From Acetobacterium sp. KB-1 (lineage in GTDB: Bacteria > Bacillota > Clostridia > Eubacteriales > Eubacteriaceae): DNA of 64,000 nucleotides. Under the pieces are notes generated by a model. That model searched no databases and was not told the DNA's origin. It was given only the letters and a program-made list of their open reading frames with translations. Shown here piece by piece: positions 29,171 through 38,829 of the stretch; within the stretch, counting starts at the first letter, position 1; every line of letters starts with the position of its first letter. Both the position numbers and the translations under genes were made by a program. Location of the stretch: assembly GCF_003260995.1 (NCBI RefSeq), contig NZ_CP030040.1:3782109-3846108 (forward strand), written 5' to 3'.

Positions 29171-29209
29171 AAGCGTTTAACAGATATTATTCTGTTAAAC
29201 GCTTTTTTT
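29171..29209 (+). terminator. Intrinsic terminator after glyA
   Basis: AAGCGTTTAACAG and CTGTTAAACGCTT form a 13-bp stem with seven T. A second hairpin (AAGCACC...GGTGCTT, 29215-29243) follows and may serve the minus-strand MFS gene. Confidence 0.9.
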
Positions 29210-29420
29210 ATATAAAGCACCTCAATTTAACTTGGGGTGCTTAGTGTTTATTTAATATTTAATTAGAGAATGAATGAAAAACTTGTTATATCCACATTCA
29301 ATATAACAATTAGAAGCAGGTTAAAAATAAATAGTGTTTGCTTGATTTCCTAAACTTAATTAATGGTAATAGTAGAAAAAACGTTTTATTTGCTGGTATT
29401 GATTTAATTGTAAGCGTTTT

Positions 29421-30683
29421 TTAAGACGCTTGCTCTTCTAATCGTTTAACTTCTTTTGTACGTTTAATTAGTAAAATAGATGAAAGAACCCCTAGAATAC
29501 CACATACAACTAACAGGATGAAAATTTGATTGAAGCCAGCGGCAATATCTCCGGCGGCCTTTGCATCATCTAACCACTTGCCAAGAATTGGACCGTAAAA
29601 TGCATCTGGCAGAAAAGCGATAAATGAAATAATGCCTGTAGCCATTCCGGTCATTCCAATGGGAATACCTGCCTGGTCCATTACAGACCAATAGGTTGAT
29701 TTCAAGACGTTAGCCAAGAATGCAATTACTAAGGTTAAGAAGACACTTAATGCAACTATTTTAGCTGTTGTTAAAACGCCAATGATAGCTGCGATGATCG
29801 CTATAAAAAGGATGACAAATCCTTTTCCTTTGAATGTAAACTTATCCATAACGAATCCACCTATTACTCCTGCCAACAACACAATGATATAGCTTCTTAC
29901 GATTCCGATGGCGCTAGCTGCAGTTGTTGAAATATTTAAGACTTGTACGGTGTAGGTTGTCATATATGCGTTGCCTAGAGCCCATGTGAAATAAGAGAAC
30001 ATAATGACAAGGATTGTGACCCAGACACCTTTATTTTTTAGCACATCGATAATTCGATATTTGGTTTCGCTAGTTGTTGCATGTTCTTCGTGTTTAATGT
30101 CTGTTTTTGGAAGAAAAAACAAGGCCAGCACAAAAAACATTGCACATACCCCGGCACCAAAGAGAAATAGCACCTTCATTCCAGCAGCTTCAGTGGCGGC
30201 TAAACCAACGATAGCAAGGAACGCAAAACCCATGATCGTTTGAATGACACCCCGCAAAGCTTCGCTACTACCAAACATTTTACTTTGGTTCTCCTTATTT
30301 GCTAAATTTCGAATCCCTTTCAGATAAGCAGACCACAAGGTAGCAATGCCAAAGAATCCGTAAAGTATGTGAATAACGAGTAGAACTGTGAAATTAGTAG
30401 TCATTGCAAAAGCAAACGTTAGTAGCGCTAAAGCTGCCAAAGTTGTGGAAATTAGGAATCGCATGGTAAATTTATCGGCCATCCAGCCACCAATAGGGTA
30501 GCATAGAGTATAGGTCAAATTTAAAGCCGAAGCCAAAATACCGATTTCCATATTTGAAAGTTGGTATGCAGCCGCAAATTGATCGTAAAAAGTATAGCGC
30601 AAAAACGGTAATTGGTATGCAAGAGCAACCGTTGCACTTAAAATTAAAAACACCATCGCATTTCTAAAGCCAAATTTTTTCAT
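29421..30683 (-). CDS. MFS transporter divergent from mttB-1
   Basis: This 420-residue protein has 12 predicted helices and the MFS loop GGWMADKFTMRF between helices 2 and 3. AGGAGG precedes ATG 30683. It faces mttB-1 across a 296-base region with matching promoters and an identical 15-bp site on both sides, so both genes are probably controlled by one regulator. It likely carries the methylated substrate in or the demethylated product out. The substrate cannot be told from the sequence. Confidence 0.82.
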   Translation of the reverse strand: MKKFGFRNAMVFLILSATVALAYQLPFLRYTFYDQFAAAYQLSNMEIGILASALNLTYTLCYPIGGWMADKFTMRFLISTTLAALALLTFAFAMTTNFTVLLVIHILYGFFGIATLWSAYLKGIRNLANKENQSKMFGSSEALRGVIQTIMGFAFLAIVGLAATEAAGMKVLFLFGAGVCAMFFVLALFFLPKTDIKHEEHATTSETKYRIIDVLKNKGVWVTILVIMFSYFTWALGNAYMTTYTVQVLNISTTAASAIGIVRSYIIVLLAGVIGGFVMDKFTFKGKGFVILFIAIIAAIIGVLTTAKIVALSVFLTLVIAFLANVLKSTYWSVMDQAGIPIGMTGMATGIISFIAFLPDAFYGPILGKWLDDAKAAGDIAAGFNQIFILLVVCGILGVLSSILLIKRTKEVKRLEEQAS

Positions 30684-30703
30684 AATATCCTCCTAGGTCA
30701 TGA

Positions 30704-30758
30704 TTGCGAAATACATGTCTAGTGCAAAAATTATAACACGATAAATGTAAACGGTCAA
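30704..30758 (-). promoter_or_regulatory. Promoter and operator copy 1 for the MFS gene
   Basis: On the minus strand TTGACC (30753-30758), a 17-base spacer and TATAAT (30730-30735) form a strong promoter. The 15-base site TTGCGAAATACATGT (plus orientation, 30704-30718) lies just downstream of the expected transcript start. Confidence 0.75.
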
Positions 30759-30901
30759 CATTTTTTTGATTTGAATAATTTGGCTAGTATTTTGACAAAT
30801 TCGCCTTAATAATTAGCGGTGAATATGAGTTTATTTACAAAACTAATTTAGCCTATTAAATGTAGACGATTAATTCAATTAAATTTAGCAAAAAAACAGG
30901 G

Positions 30902-30954
30902 TTGACAATGGATTTGGAAGCATGGTATATTTGTCTTGCGAAATACATGTATTT
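30902..30954 (+). promoter_or_regulatory. Promoter and operator copy 2 for mttB-1
   Basis: TTGACA (30902-30907), 18-base spacer, TATATT (30926-30931). The same 15-base site occurs at 30936-30950 and here extends to the perfect palindrome AAATACATGTATTT (30941-30954), overlapping the expected transcript start. Confidence 0.75.
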
Positions 30955-30979
30955 ATTAAAATCTTGGAGGTTATTTGAA

Positions 30980-32437
30980 ATGTATATTAACAGACGTTTT
31001 TATGAAAAATATGTTTCTACACGCGATGTGGAACTGTTGCATGAGTATTCATTAAGAGTTTTAAAAGAAGTGGGTATTTCTTTTGCCAGTGAAGAAGCAC
31101 TTGATATATTTAGAGAGCATGGAGCAACTGTTGAAGGAAATATTGTAAAAATTGATGAAGCACTTCTAAATAAGGCATTGGCAACAGCTCCAAAATCATT
31201 TACTGTAACGACGAGTGCCGGAGAAACTGCAATTGGAGAACGTTTTAAACCAAAAACAGTTGGCTGTTACGGGCCTTCAAAGTTTTTATTTGAAGATGAT
31301 ACCTACAGAGCCGCATTACTACCGGATGTAGTTAAATTCTTAAAACTGATGCATACCAGTGATGTAACTGACTTTGTCAATAATTCAGCGTATGATACAC
31401 CAGATTTAGACAAAAACCAGGATAATTTTTATATTCCACAGGTGGCGTTATGCCTAAAATACTCTGATCGACCAACTTATGGTAACGTTGCAAATAGTTT
31501 AAATGTTAGGAATCAAAGTTTAAAGGACGCTGCGAAAGATATTGTTAAATTGTATAAAGAGTTCTATGACATCTGGGATCGACCGGTACTATTAACAAAT
31601 TGTTGTGCGCTTTCACCTTTAGGGTATTCTTATGAGGTGCTGGATAACATCATGGGTCTTGTTGAAGAAGGACAGCCAGTTACAATTATTACTTGTTCAA
31701 TGACTAATCTTACTGCACCAGCAGCATTGATGGGTTCAGTTATTCAGGACAATGCAACGATTCTGGCTGGTATTATATTAACACAATTGATTAATCCTGG
31801 TGTTGGGGTTATTTATGGGACAGTTTCGTCGCCAACTGATATGCGAAAAACGGCAATTGCGATTGGCTCGCCAGAAGCCCAACTGATTCAGATGTCAACG
31901 TTGGCTTTAGGACGTTACTATGGATTGCCCGTAAGAACCGGAGTAAGTGGTTCGGATTCGCTTAAACCGGACTATCAGGCTGGTGTGGAAACGATGACAA
32001 CTTTAATGACTACCTATCTAGGAAAATCTGATTTCGCTTTGAATAATGCCGGGATCTTACAATCTTATGCGGTGGGCAGTTATGAAAAGTTTGTGTTGGA
32101 TGAAGAAGTCAACCGGATTTTGATGCGATTAAACAAAGGTATCGATATCTCCGATACACACGCAAGTAAAGTATTTGAAGAAATAAAGAAAGCCGGTCCG
32201 TTAGGCAATTATCTATCCGGAAGAACACCAAAAGAGTATCGAAATGAGCATCATTTATCGGCGATTTTCAATAAAACGGCTGGTGATCCATCCGTCATAT
32301 TTGAAGAAGTAGGAGACATTAGACAGCGGGCTACTAAACAGGTTGAGGAACGGCTGGCAAATTATAAAGCACCGAAATTAACAAAAAAACAACAAGATAT
32401 GCTAAATCGTTATTTACCGGAAAGTGAAAAGTTTTAA
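30980..32437 (+). CDS. MttB-family (non-pyrrolysine) quaternary amine methyltransferase
   Basis: ATG 30980 has GGAGG nine bases upstream; the frame runs further up to the promoter and is not coding there. The 485-residue protein matches the MttB superfamily throughout (LHEYSLRVLKEVGISFASEEALDIFREHGA, QMSTLALGRYYGLPVRTGVSGSDS, DYQAGVETM). No in-frame TAG exists, so it is the pyrrolysine-free MtgB type rather than the trimethylamine enzyme. MtgB-type enzymes move one methyl from glycine betaine, proline betaine, carnitine or similar to a Co(I) corrinoid protein. The cognate corrinoid gene is next. The BCCT transporter supports a betaine-like substrate; which one is unknown. Confidence 0.88.
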   Translation: MYINRRFYEKYVSTRDVELLHEYSLRVLKEVGISFASEEALDIFREHGATVEGNIVKIDEALLNKALATAPKSFTVTTSAGETAIGERFKPKTVGCYGPSKFLFEDDTYRAALLPDVVKFLKLMHTSDVTDFVNNSAYDTPDLDKNQDNFYIPQVALCLKYSDRPTYGNVANSLNVRNQSLKDAAKDIVKLYKEFYDIWDRPVLLTNCCALSPLGYSYEVLDNIMGLVEEGQPVTIITCSMTNLTAPAALMGSVIQDNATILAGIILTQLINPGVGVIYGTVSSPTDMRKTAIAIGSPEAQLIQMSTLALGRYYGLPVRTGVSGSDSLKPDYQAGVETMTTLMTTYLGKSDFALNNAGILQSYAVGSYEKFVLDEEVNRILMRLNKGIDISDTHASKVFEEIKKAGPLGNYLSGRTPKEYRNEHHLSAIFNKTAGDPSVIFEEVGDIRQRATKQVEERLANYKAPKLTKKQQDMLNRYLPESEKF

Positions 32438-32545
32438 GTTTAGAAACTTATGGTAGAAGGTTGAGTATTAGCGACTTGTTGGATTGAAATGAATAGGGAT
32501 TAAACCGTAAGAAATAACGAAAAACAGAAAAGGATTGGTAAAAAT

Positions 32546-33178
32546 ATGTTAGATCTTAAAGTATTAACACAGGCAGTAGGAGATTTGGAAGAAGAACAAG
32601 TAATGGACATTTTAAAGGAATTTATAGATTCAAATCCATCAGAGCCGGAAGCACAAGAAGCCATTGCAGCATGCCAGAGTGGTATGGCAGTGGTTGGGGA
32701 TCTTTTTGAAAAAGGCGAATATTTTGTTGGCGATTTGATTTTTGCCGGAGAATTATTAACAGAGTCAATTAATGTCTTGAAACCAGTTCTGGGAAGTGGT
32801 GAAACGGTTGTTGCTGGAACAATTATACTTGGCACGGTCCATGGGGATCTCCATGATATAGGTAAAAATATCTTTAAAAGCATGTCAGAAGCAGCGGGAT
32901 TTGAAGTGATTGATCTCGGAATCGACGTTGCACCAGAACTTTTTGTAAAAACGGCAAAAGAAAACAAGGGCTGTATTATTGGAATGAGCGGCGTTTTAAC
33001 TTTAGCTATTGATGCGATGAAAGAAACAATAGAATTAATTAAAGTGGAAGGTATTGATTCAAAGATTATCATTGGAGGCAATCCCGTTACCAAGGAATCT
33101 TGTGAGATTGTTGGTGCAGATCAGTATACAACAAATGCTGCTGAAGGGGTTAAAATATGCCAGGGTTGGGTAGCATAA
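32546..33178 (+). CDS. Methyltransferase corrinoid protein (MttC type)
   Basis: The 210-residue protein has an N-terminal helical cap domain (residues 1-90) and a B12-binding domain with the cobalt-ligand motif DLHDIG (DxHxxG) near residue 104, then VIDLGIDV and a glycine-rich IIGGNPV. It carries the methyl group between MttB and the methyltransferase encoded next. AAAAGGA precedes the ATG. It follows mttB-1 by 108 bases. Confidence 0.93.
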   Translation: MLDLKVLTQAVGDLEEEQVMDILKEFIDSNPSEPEAQEAIAACQSGMAVVGDLFEKGEYFVGDLIFAGELLTESINVLKPVLGSGETVVAGTIILGTVHGDLHDIGKNIFKSMSEAAGFEVIDLGIDVAPELFVKTAKENKGCIIGMSGVLTLAIDAMKETIELIKVEGIDSKIIIGGNPVTKESCEIVGADQYTTNAAEGVKICQGWVA

Positions 33179-33237
33179 AAATCTATATTAAAAGTTGAGT
33201 GATTCGGTAATTACTGAGAGAATACGATAATCAAATA

Positions 33238-33273
33238 CATAGAAGATGAGTCGCTATTTACTTGTCTTCTATG
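33238..33273 (+). promoter_or_regulatory. Intercistronic hairpin between corrinoid and methyltransferase genes
   Basis: CATAGAAGA and TCTTCTATG form a 9-bp stem extended by G-U pairs, with no T tract after it. It could protect the upstream messenger or tune expression of the downstream gene. Confidence 0.6.
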
Positions 33274-33294
33274 CTTAATTTAAGGAGACAAAGC

Positions 33295-34098
33295 ATGATC
33301 ATAATTGGAGAAAAAATTAACGGAACGATTCCATCCGTAAAAGAAGCCATCGAAAGAAGAGATGCTGATTTCATCAAAAATCTTGCGATTAAACAAACTG
33401 AAGCAGGAGCACATTTTATTGATGTATGTGCAAGTACTGCACCAGAATATGAAGTCGAAACCCTGAAATGGCTGATGGAAGTAGTTCAGGATGCAACAGA
33501 GACCCCTCTTGGTATAGATAGCCCTAATCCACAGGTTATTGAAGCTGTTTTCAAATATGCTAATAAACCCGGTTTGATCAATTCAATTTCTGAAGAAGGT
33601 GACAAATGCGAAGTATTGTTACCATTATTAGAAGGGAATAGCTGGGAAGTAGTCGGCTTGACCTGTGATAACAATGGCATACCCAATGATGTCGAAACGA
33701 AATTGAACATCACTAAAATTATGGTTGATAAAGCTGCAAAATTTGGAATAACCCCAGATCGCATTCATATTGATCCCTGTGTGATGGCATTATCAACGGC
33801 AAATAACTCGATGTTGAATTTTGCGGAGGAAATAAGAAAAATTAAGGAATCGTATCCGACTATTCATGTAACCGGTGCTATTAGTAATATGTCATTTGGT
33901 TTACCGATAAGATCGCTTTTGAATAAAACTTGTATGGCTTTTGCTATTCAGGCAGGTATGGATTCTGCAGTATTGGATCCTCTGAACCGTGATATGATGG
34001 GTACGATTTTTGCAACCTATGCACTTCTTGGCAGAGATAAACATTGTCGAAAATATAGTAAAGCATATCGTCAGGGACAGATTGGGGCGGTTAAATAA
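33295..34098 (+). CDS. Methylcorrinoid:tetrahydrofolate methyltransferase (MtrH/MtgA type)
   Basis: ATG 33295 has AAGGAG seven bases upstream. The 267-residue protein begins IIIGEKINGTIPSV, the usual start of pterin-binding methyltransferases, and includes GAHFIDVCAS, LGIDSPNPQVIEA, ITPDRIHIDP and TGAISNMSFGLP. These fit the TIM-barrel pterin-binding domain shared by MtrH, MtgA and MtvA. It would take the methyl from the corrinoid protein and give it to tetrahydrofolate. It is the only such gene in the island. Confidence 0.92.
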   Translation: MIIIGEKINGTIPSVKEAIERRDADFIKNLAIKQTEAGAHFIDVCASTAPEYEVETLKWLMEVVQDATETPLGIDSPNPQVIEAVFKYANKPGLINSISEEGDKCEVLLPLLEGNSWEVVGLTCDNNGIPNDVETKLNITKIMVDKAAKFGITPDRIHIDPCVMALSTANNSMLNFAEEIRKIKESYPTIHVTGAISNMSFGLPIRSLLNKTCMAFAIQAGMDSAVLDPLNRDMMGTIFATYALLGRDKHCRKYSKAYRQGQIGAVK

Positions 34099-34139
34099 TA
34101 CGCGTGGTTTAAAAAATATGATTACAGTTTCATTGCTAT

Positions 34140-34239
34140 CATAGTTCCATTTCATTGGTTTGGTCGAAACGGAACTATGACAAGCTGTGAATTAAGGGTG
34201 TTTACTCAGTCACAATAGCTAAAAGTGTAAACACTGAGT
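34140..34239 (+). promoter_or_regulatory. Structured leader upstream of the BCCT gene
   Basis: CATAGTTCC (34140) and GGAACTATG (34171) form a strong hairpin, extended inside by TTTC/GAAA. Then GTGTTTAC (34198)/GTAAACAC (34227) and ACTCAGT (34204)/ACTGAGT (34233) form two overlapping stems that cannot form fully together. Confidence 0.5.
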
Positions 34240-34266
34240 CTGAGAATTAATAGAAAGGAAAACGAA

Positions 34267-35733
34267 ATGGTATTTTATGCTTCACTGGTCTTTCTTTTGC
34301 TTTTTTTGGGATTTGGATTTTTGTTTCCAGAGGCTTTATTAGCATTTACGAATGGTTTGTTCGGATTGATCACCAATGACCTGGGCTGGCTGTATTTGGC
34401 AACCGGTCTGGGAATTTTGCTTTTTGCCTTGTTTCTAGCTTTTGGAAAATATGGAAAAATACGTCTGGGGGGTGATGATGATCGTCCAGAGTACTCGAAT
34501 TTTTCCTGGTTTGCCATGCTTTTTAGCGCAGGAATGGGGATCGGGCTAGTATTCTGGGGTGTTGCTGAACCGGTTTTTCATTATGCTCAACCGCCGATGG
34601 GGATTGAACCGTCCTCGACGCAGTCAGCGATGATGGCGTTTCGCTACACTTTTTTACATTGGGGTTTTCATCCCTGGGCGATCTATGCCATCGTGGGATT
34701 GGCACTGGCATATGTTACCTTTCGAAAAAAACTGCCATGTCTGATCAGTTCAACCCTATACCCATTGTTGGGAGAAAAGATCAAGGGGCCAATAGGCTAT
34801 TTCATCGATACTCTGGCGTTAATTCTAACCGTAATTGGGGTTGCCACCTCGTTGGGGATGGGGGCTTTACAGGTGAATGGCGGATTGAATACGTTGTTTA
34901 ATATTCCCAATACAATCACCACGCAGGTTGTTATTATTGTGGTTATCACAATTTTGTTTTTGACTTCCGCAGCAACAGGATTAAATAAAGGTATTAAGAT
35001 ACTCAGCAACACCAATATTATTATTGCCGTGTTGCTTTTGCTGTTTGTATTGATATTTGGACCAACCATATTTATTATCGACACTTTTTTTGTGAGTATC
35101 AGCGGTTATATCGAGAATATTTTATCGATGAGCCTGGCTCTATCACCCTTAAAAAAAGATCCCTGGATCGGCACCTGGACGATTTTCTATTGGGCCTGGT
35201 GGTTGTCCTGGGGGCCATTTGTGGGAACCTTTATCGCCAGAATTTCGAAGGGGCGGACCGTCAGGGAATTTGTTCTGGGTGTAGTTATTCTGCCAGCCGT
35301 TTTTTGTTGTTTCTGGTTTACGGTATTTGGGGGCACGGCCTTATATTTCGAAATATTCGAGGGCGTTGACATTGTTGCTCAGGTTACTAATGATATCACC
35401 GTTGGATTATTTGCCACTTTGGCGCAATTGCCATTAGGAAATGTAATATCAATAATTGCAACTTTGTTGATTATAACATTTTTTGTTACCTCCGCCGATT
35501 CAGCAACCTTTGTGATTGGCATGTTCGCAAGAAATGGGGATTTGAATCCAGATACTAAAATTAAAATGATCTGGGGCATCCTACTGTCGTTGATAGCAAT
35601 TGTTTTGCTTTTCAGCGGGGGCCTGGTAGCGATACGTAATACCTCAATTATCATGGCTTTGCCATTTTTGATTATCATTATTCTGATGTGTATCTCCTTA
35701 TATCAAGGATTGCAAAAAGAAACAAAAGACTAA
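34267..35733 (+). CDS. BCCT-family betaine/carnitine/choline transporter
   Basis: The 488-residue protein has about 12 helices and the family signature GMGIGLVFWGVAEPVFHY near residue 90, with WTIFYWAWWLSWGPFVGTFIARISKGRT near residue 305 containing the conserved tryptophan cluster. BCCT proteins import quaternary ammonium compounds with sodium or protons, or exchange them. Its place in the methyltransferase cluster suggests substrate uptake, or betaine/demethylated product antiport, rather than only osmoprotection. AAAGGAAAA precedes ATG. Confidence 0.94.
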   Translation: MVFYASLVFLLLFLGFGFLFPEALLAFTNGLFGLITNDLGWLYLATGLGILLFALFLAFGKYGKIRLGGDDDRPEYSNFSWFAMLFSAGMGIGLVFWGVAEPVFHYAQPPMGIEPSSTQSAMMAFRYTFLHWGFHPWAIYAIVGLALAYVTFRKKLPCLISSTLYPLLGEKIKGPIGYFIDTLALILTVIGVATSLGMGALQVNGGLNTLFNIPNTITTQVVIIVVITILFLTSAATGLNKGIKILSNTNIIIAVLLLLFVLIFGPTIFIIDTFFVSISGYIENILSMSLALSPLKKDPWIGTWTIFYWAWWLSWGPFVGTFIARISKGRTVREFVLGVVILPAVFCCFWFTVFGGTALYFEIFEGVDIVAQVTNDITVGLFATLAQLPLGNVISIIATLLIITFFVTSADSATFVIGMFARNGDLNPDTKIKMIWGILLSLIAIVLLFSGGLVAIRNTSIIMALPFLIIIILMCISLYQGLQKETKD

Positions 35734-35823
35734 ATTAGTACAGGATTAACGATGCTTCTACTTGCCATAGACATGGTTAGTGAGCATTGAAAAAGGTTGG
35801 ATGTAAGCGAAAGGAAAATTGGT

Positions 35824-38760
35824 ATGGAGAGCAACAAAAGAATTCCGAAATTTAAGTCAATTCAGGTAAAACTATTGATCATCCCACTGATCTGTGTATT
35901 AGCAGGGGTAGTAATGATTGGTGGCATTTCTTCGTATTTAACCCGAAACAGTCTATTTGCCGAAATGGAGCGAAATGGTTTCACGTCGTCACAGCGATTT
36001 GTGGATCGGATTGAAGATAACACCGAGGCCGTTAGAACCATGAACGAAATGCTAGAAAACCAGATTCGCAGTGTTGGAAATGTTATCATTGGTAATCGCG
36101 GTGCTATCAACGATGCTTATCTGAGCCAGCTGGCCACGCAAACCGGGATCGATCATATCTATTGGTATAATCCATCTGGGGAGATTATCAATGCTGCCAA
36201 TGGTGAATATCTGGGCTGGAAGGCCGAGCCGGGCGATCCTATCCATAATTATATGATCAGCGGCGCACCGGAGTTGATGGAAGATATCAGAAAGAATACA
36301 GACAGTGAGAAATCCTTCAAATACGGTTATCTGAAAAGCAACACCGGGGAGTTTGTCCAGGTCGGGGTTTCGGCCACTCGAGTGCTGGAATTAACCGGAA
36401 AGTTTGGCTATCAGGCCCTCATTGATGAACTGGCATCGGATGATAGCATTGTCTTTGCAAGCTTTATTGATAAAAATCTGATTGCTGTGGCCGACAGTGA
36501 CAGCAACGATATCGGGAAAAGCTATCAAGATGATGAAGCGATTAAGAAGGTCGCCATTGATGGCGAAAGGAATGCCTCAGAGTATTTTTATGAGGATGAG
36601 AATGTCAATGTCTATGATATTGTCTATCCGGTAGTCGTCAATGGGGAACTTCAGGGGGCATTAAACATTGGCTATTCAATGAAGGGCGTTCAGGCTACCA
36701 TCACTAAAAATATCCTGCTGATTGCCCTTGCCGGTCTAATTATTTTTATGGTGTTGGCGATGATCCTTTATAAAATCGCTAATTCGATCACCAAACCGAT
36801 TTTGAATGTGAATCGGATGATCAAAGAAATGCGCAAAGGCCATCTGGGGATGCGTTTAAACATTGATTCGCAAGATGAAATTGGCGAAATGGCTGCGGTG
36901 ATGGATGAGTTTGCTGATGATTTACAACATGTCGTGATCGGAACCATGAAGCAGATTTCAGCAGGGGATGTTTCGGCCAATATCGATATTACCGATGAAC
37001 AAGATGAAATCAACCCGGCCCTGAAACAAACCATTGAAACAATTCGGAATCTGATCCAGGAGTCGACGGGTTTGTCCCAGGCTGCCGTGGCGGGAGAATT
37101 ACAAAAAAGAGGAAATGCCGAAGCATTTGAAGGTGGATTTCGGAGTATTGTCGAAGGGGTCAATGCGACTTTCGATGCCGTCGTGGGACCACTTCAGATC
37201 ACCGCCGAATACCTGGATAAGATCGGTCAGGGCGAGATTCCGGAGAAAATAACGACAACCTATGCTGGCGAGTATGATAACCTGAAACAGAGCATCAACG
37301 CTTGTATTGAAGGATTAGGTGCTCTAAAAGAAGGCAATCGAGTGCTTGATTTAATGAGTCGAAACGACTTAAGTGAGAAAATTGAGCAACAATATCAGGG
37401 TATTTATGGTCAAATTGGAGCAGAAATTAATTCGGTCCACAGCCAACTGCTGGGAATCGTCGATATTGCTAATCATATTGAAGTCGGCGACCTTAGCGAT
37501 TTAGAGGACTTGAAAGCCATTGGCAAGCGCAGCGAAAAGGATGATCTGGTACCCAGTCTGATTGGGATGATGGAAAATATCAGAACCCTGGTTGAAGAGA
37601 CCCAGATGATGGCACAAACAGCCGTGGCCGGTGATCTCAGTTTCAGAGGCGATCCGGATAAGTTTGCAGGTGAGTACGCCAAGGTGATTGCAGGTTTTAA
37701 CCAAACTTTGGAAGCGTTGATTCGGCCCATCAATGAAGCCTCAGAAACTCTGAAAGAGCTGGCAGAGGGCAATCTCAATACTATCATGATAGGCGATTAT
37801 CAGGGGGATCATGCCATCATCAAAAAAGACATGAACCAGACCATTGCTAATTTGAAGCGCTATGTCGGTGAAATTACCAGCATGCTGGAAGAAATCAGCC
37901 AGGGAAATCTGGACCAGGAAATAACGTCCAGTTACACCGGAGATTTCCGGGCCATCAAAGCGGCACTCAATGGCATCAGTTCCAGCTTGAGTAGCACCAT
38001 GGCCGAGATTGATGTGGCCGCCGTTCAAGTGGAAATGGGGGCTCGACAGATCTCCGATGGCGGCCAGGCATTGGCTCAGGGCACCACTGAACAGGCCAGC
38101 TCGATCCAGGAACTCACGGCCTCCATTGAAGAAGTGGCCGATGAAACCAAACAGAATGCCCTCCGGGCCAATGATGCCAATGAACTGGCTGTGCGGGTTC
38201 GGAAAAATGCCGAAGTGGGCAATAGCCAAATGACAAAAATGATTATTGCTATGGGTGATATTGACGAATCATCCAAGAGCATTTCCAAGATTATTAAGGT
38301 GATTGACGACATCGCCTTCCAGACCAATATTCTGGCCCTTAATGCCGCCGTGGAAGCAGCCCGGGCCGGTCAGCACGGTAAGGGTTTTGCGGTCGTCGCC
38401 GAAGAAGTGCGAACCCTGGCCGCCCGCAGTGCCGAAGCCGCCAAAGAAACCACCGGTCTGATTGAAGGCTCCATTGAGAAGGTTGGCGTGGGCACAAAAA
38501 TTGCCGATGAAACCGCCGAAAGCCTCAAAGAGATCTTGAATGAAATTGAAAAGGTCACCAGCTTAGTGGGTAATATTGCCCGGGCTTCCAATGATCAGGC
38601 GTCCGAAATTGCTCAGATCACCCAGGGGATTGAACAGGTTTCCCAAGTGGTGCAGACTAATTCCGCCACCGCCGAAGAAAGCGCGGCGGCCAGCGAAGAA
38701 TTATCCGGTCAGGCTGAAATGCTCAAGCAGATGGTAGGGGTATTCAAGTTACAACAATAA
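35824..38760 (+). CDS. Methyl-accepting chemotaxis protein with dCache sensor and poly-HAMP linker
   Basis: ATG 35824 has AAAGGA eight bases upstream. The 978-residue order is: transmembrane helix (about 15-37), an extracellular dCache-like sensor (about 45-290, with [20 protein letters not shown] and [14 protein letters not shown]), transmembrane helix 2 (about 292-318), HAMP, a long run of HAMP-like units to about 725, and a signalling domain. The last 250 residues are almost identical to the receptor at 872-3604, whose sensor is a different type. It is placed between the BCCT and DUF1638 genes, so it may sense the betaine-like substrate. That link is an inference. Confidence 0.93.
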   Translation: MESNKRIPKFKSIQVKLLIIPLICVLAGVVMIGGISSYLTRNSLFAEMERNGFTSSQRFVDRIEDNTEAVRTMNEMLENQIRSVGNVIIGNRGAINDAYLSQLATQTGIDHIYWYNPSGEIINAANGEYLGWKAEPGDPIHNYMISGAPELMEDIRKNTDSEKSFKYGYLKSNTGEFVQVGVSATRVLELTGKFGYQALIDELASDDSIVFASFIDKNLIAVADSDSNDIGKSYQDDEAIKKVAIDGERNASEYFYEDENVNVYDIVYPVVVNGELQGALNIGYSMKGVQATITKNILLIALAGLIIFMVLAMILYKIANSITKPILNVNRMIKEMRKGHLGMRLNIDSQDEIGEMAAVMDEFADDLQHVVIGTMKQISAGDVSANIDITDEQDEINPALKQTIETIRNLIQESTGLSQAAVAGELQKRGNAEAFEGGFRSIVEGVNATFDAVVGPLQITAEYLDKIGQGEIPEKITTTYAGEYDNLKQSINACIEGLGALKEGNRVLDLMSRNDLSEKIEQQYQGIYGQIGAEINSVHSQLLGIVDIANHIEVGDLSDLEDLKAIGKRSEKDDLVPSLIGMMENIRTLVEETQMMAQTAVAGDLSFRGDPDKFAGEYAKVIAGFNQTLEALIRPINEASETLKELAEGNLNTIMIGDYQGDHAIIKKDMNQTIANLKRYVGEITSMLEEISQGNLDQEITSSYTGDFRAIKAALNGISSSLSSTMAEIDVAAVQVEMGARQISDGGQALAQGTTEQASSIQELTASIEEVADETKQNALRANDANELAVRVRKNAEVGNSQMTKMIIAMGDIDESSKSISKIIKVIDDIAFQTNILALNAAVEAARAGQHGKGFAVVAEEVRTLAARSAEAAKETTGLIEGSIEKVGVGTKIADETAESLKEILNEIEKVTSLVGNIARASNDQASEIAQITQGIEQVSQVVQTNSATAEESAAASEELSGQAEMLKQMVGVFKLQQ

Positions 38761-38829
38761 AGCAAACAGAATTAATATTGGATAACGACGTTAGAAGTAC
38801 ACAGGGAGTATCAAGGAAAGGGTATAAAA

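Noticed and set aside
30980-32437. Trimethylamine methyltransferase with pyrrolysine
   Set aside because: The frame is continuous with no TAG, which places it in the pyrrolysine-free MtgB-like branch.
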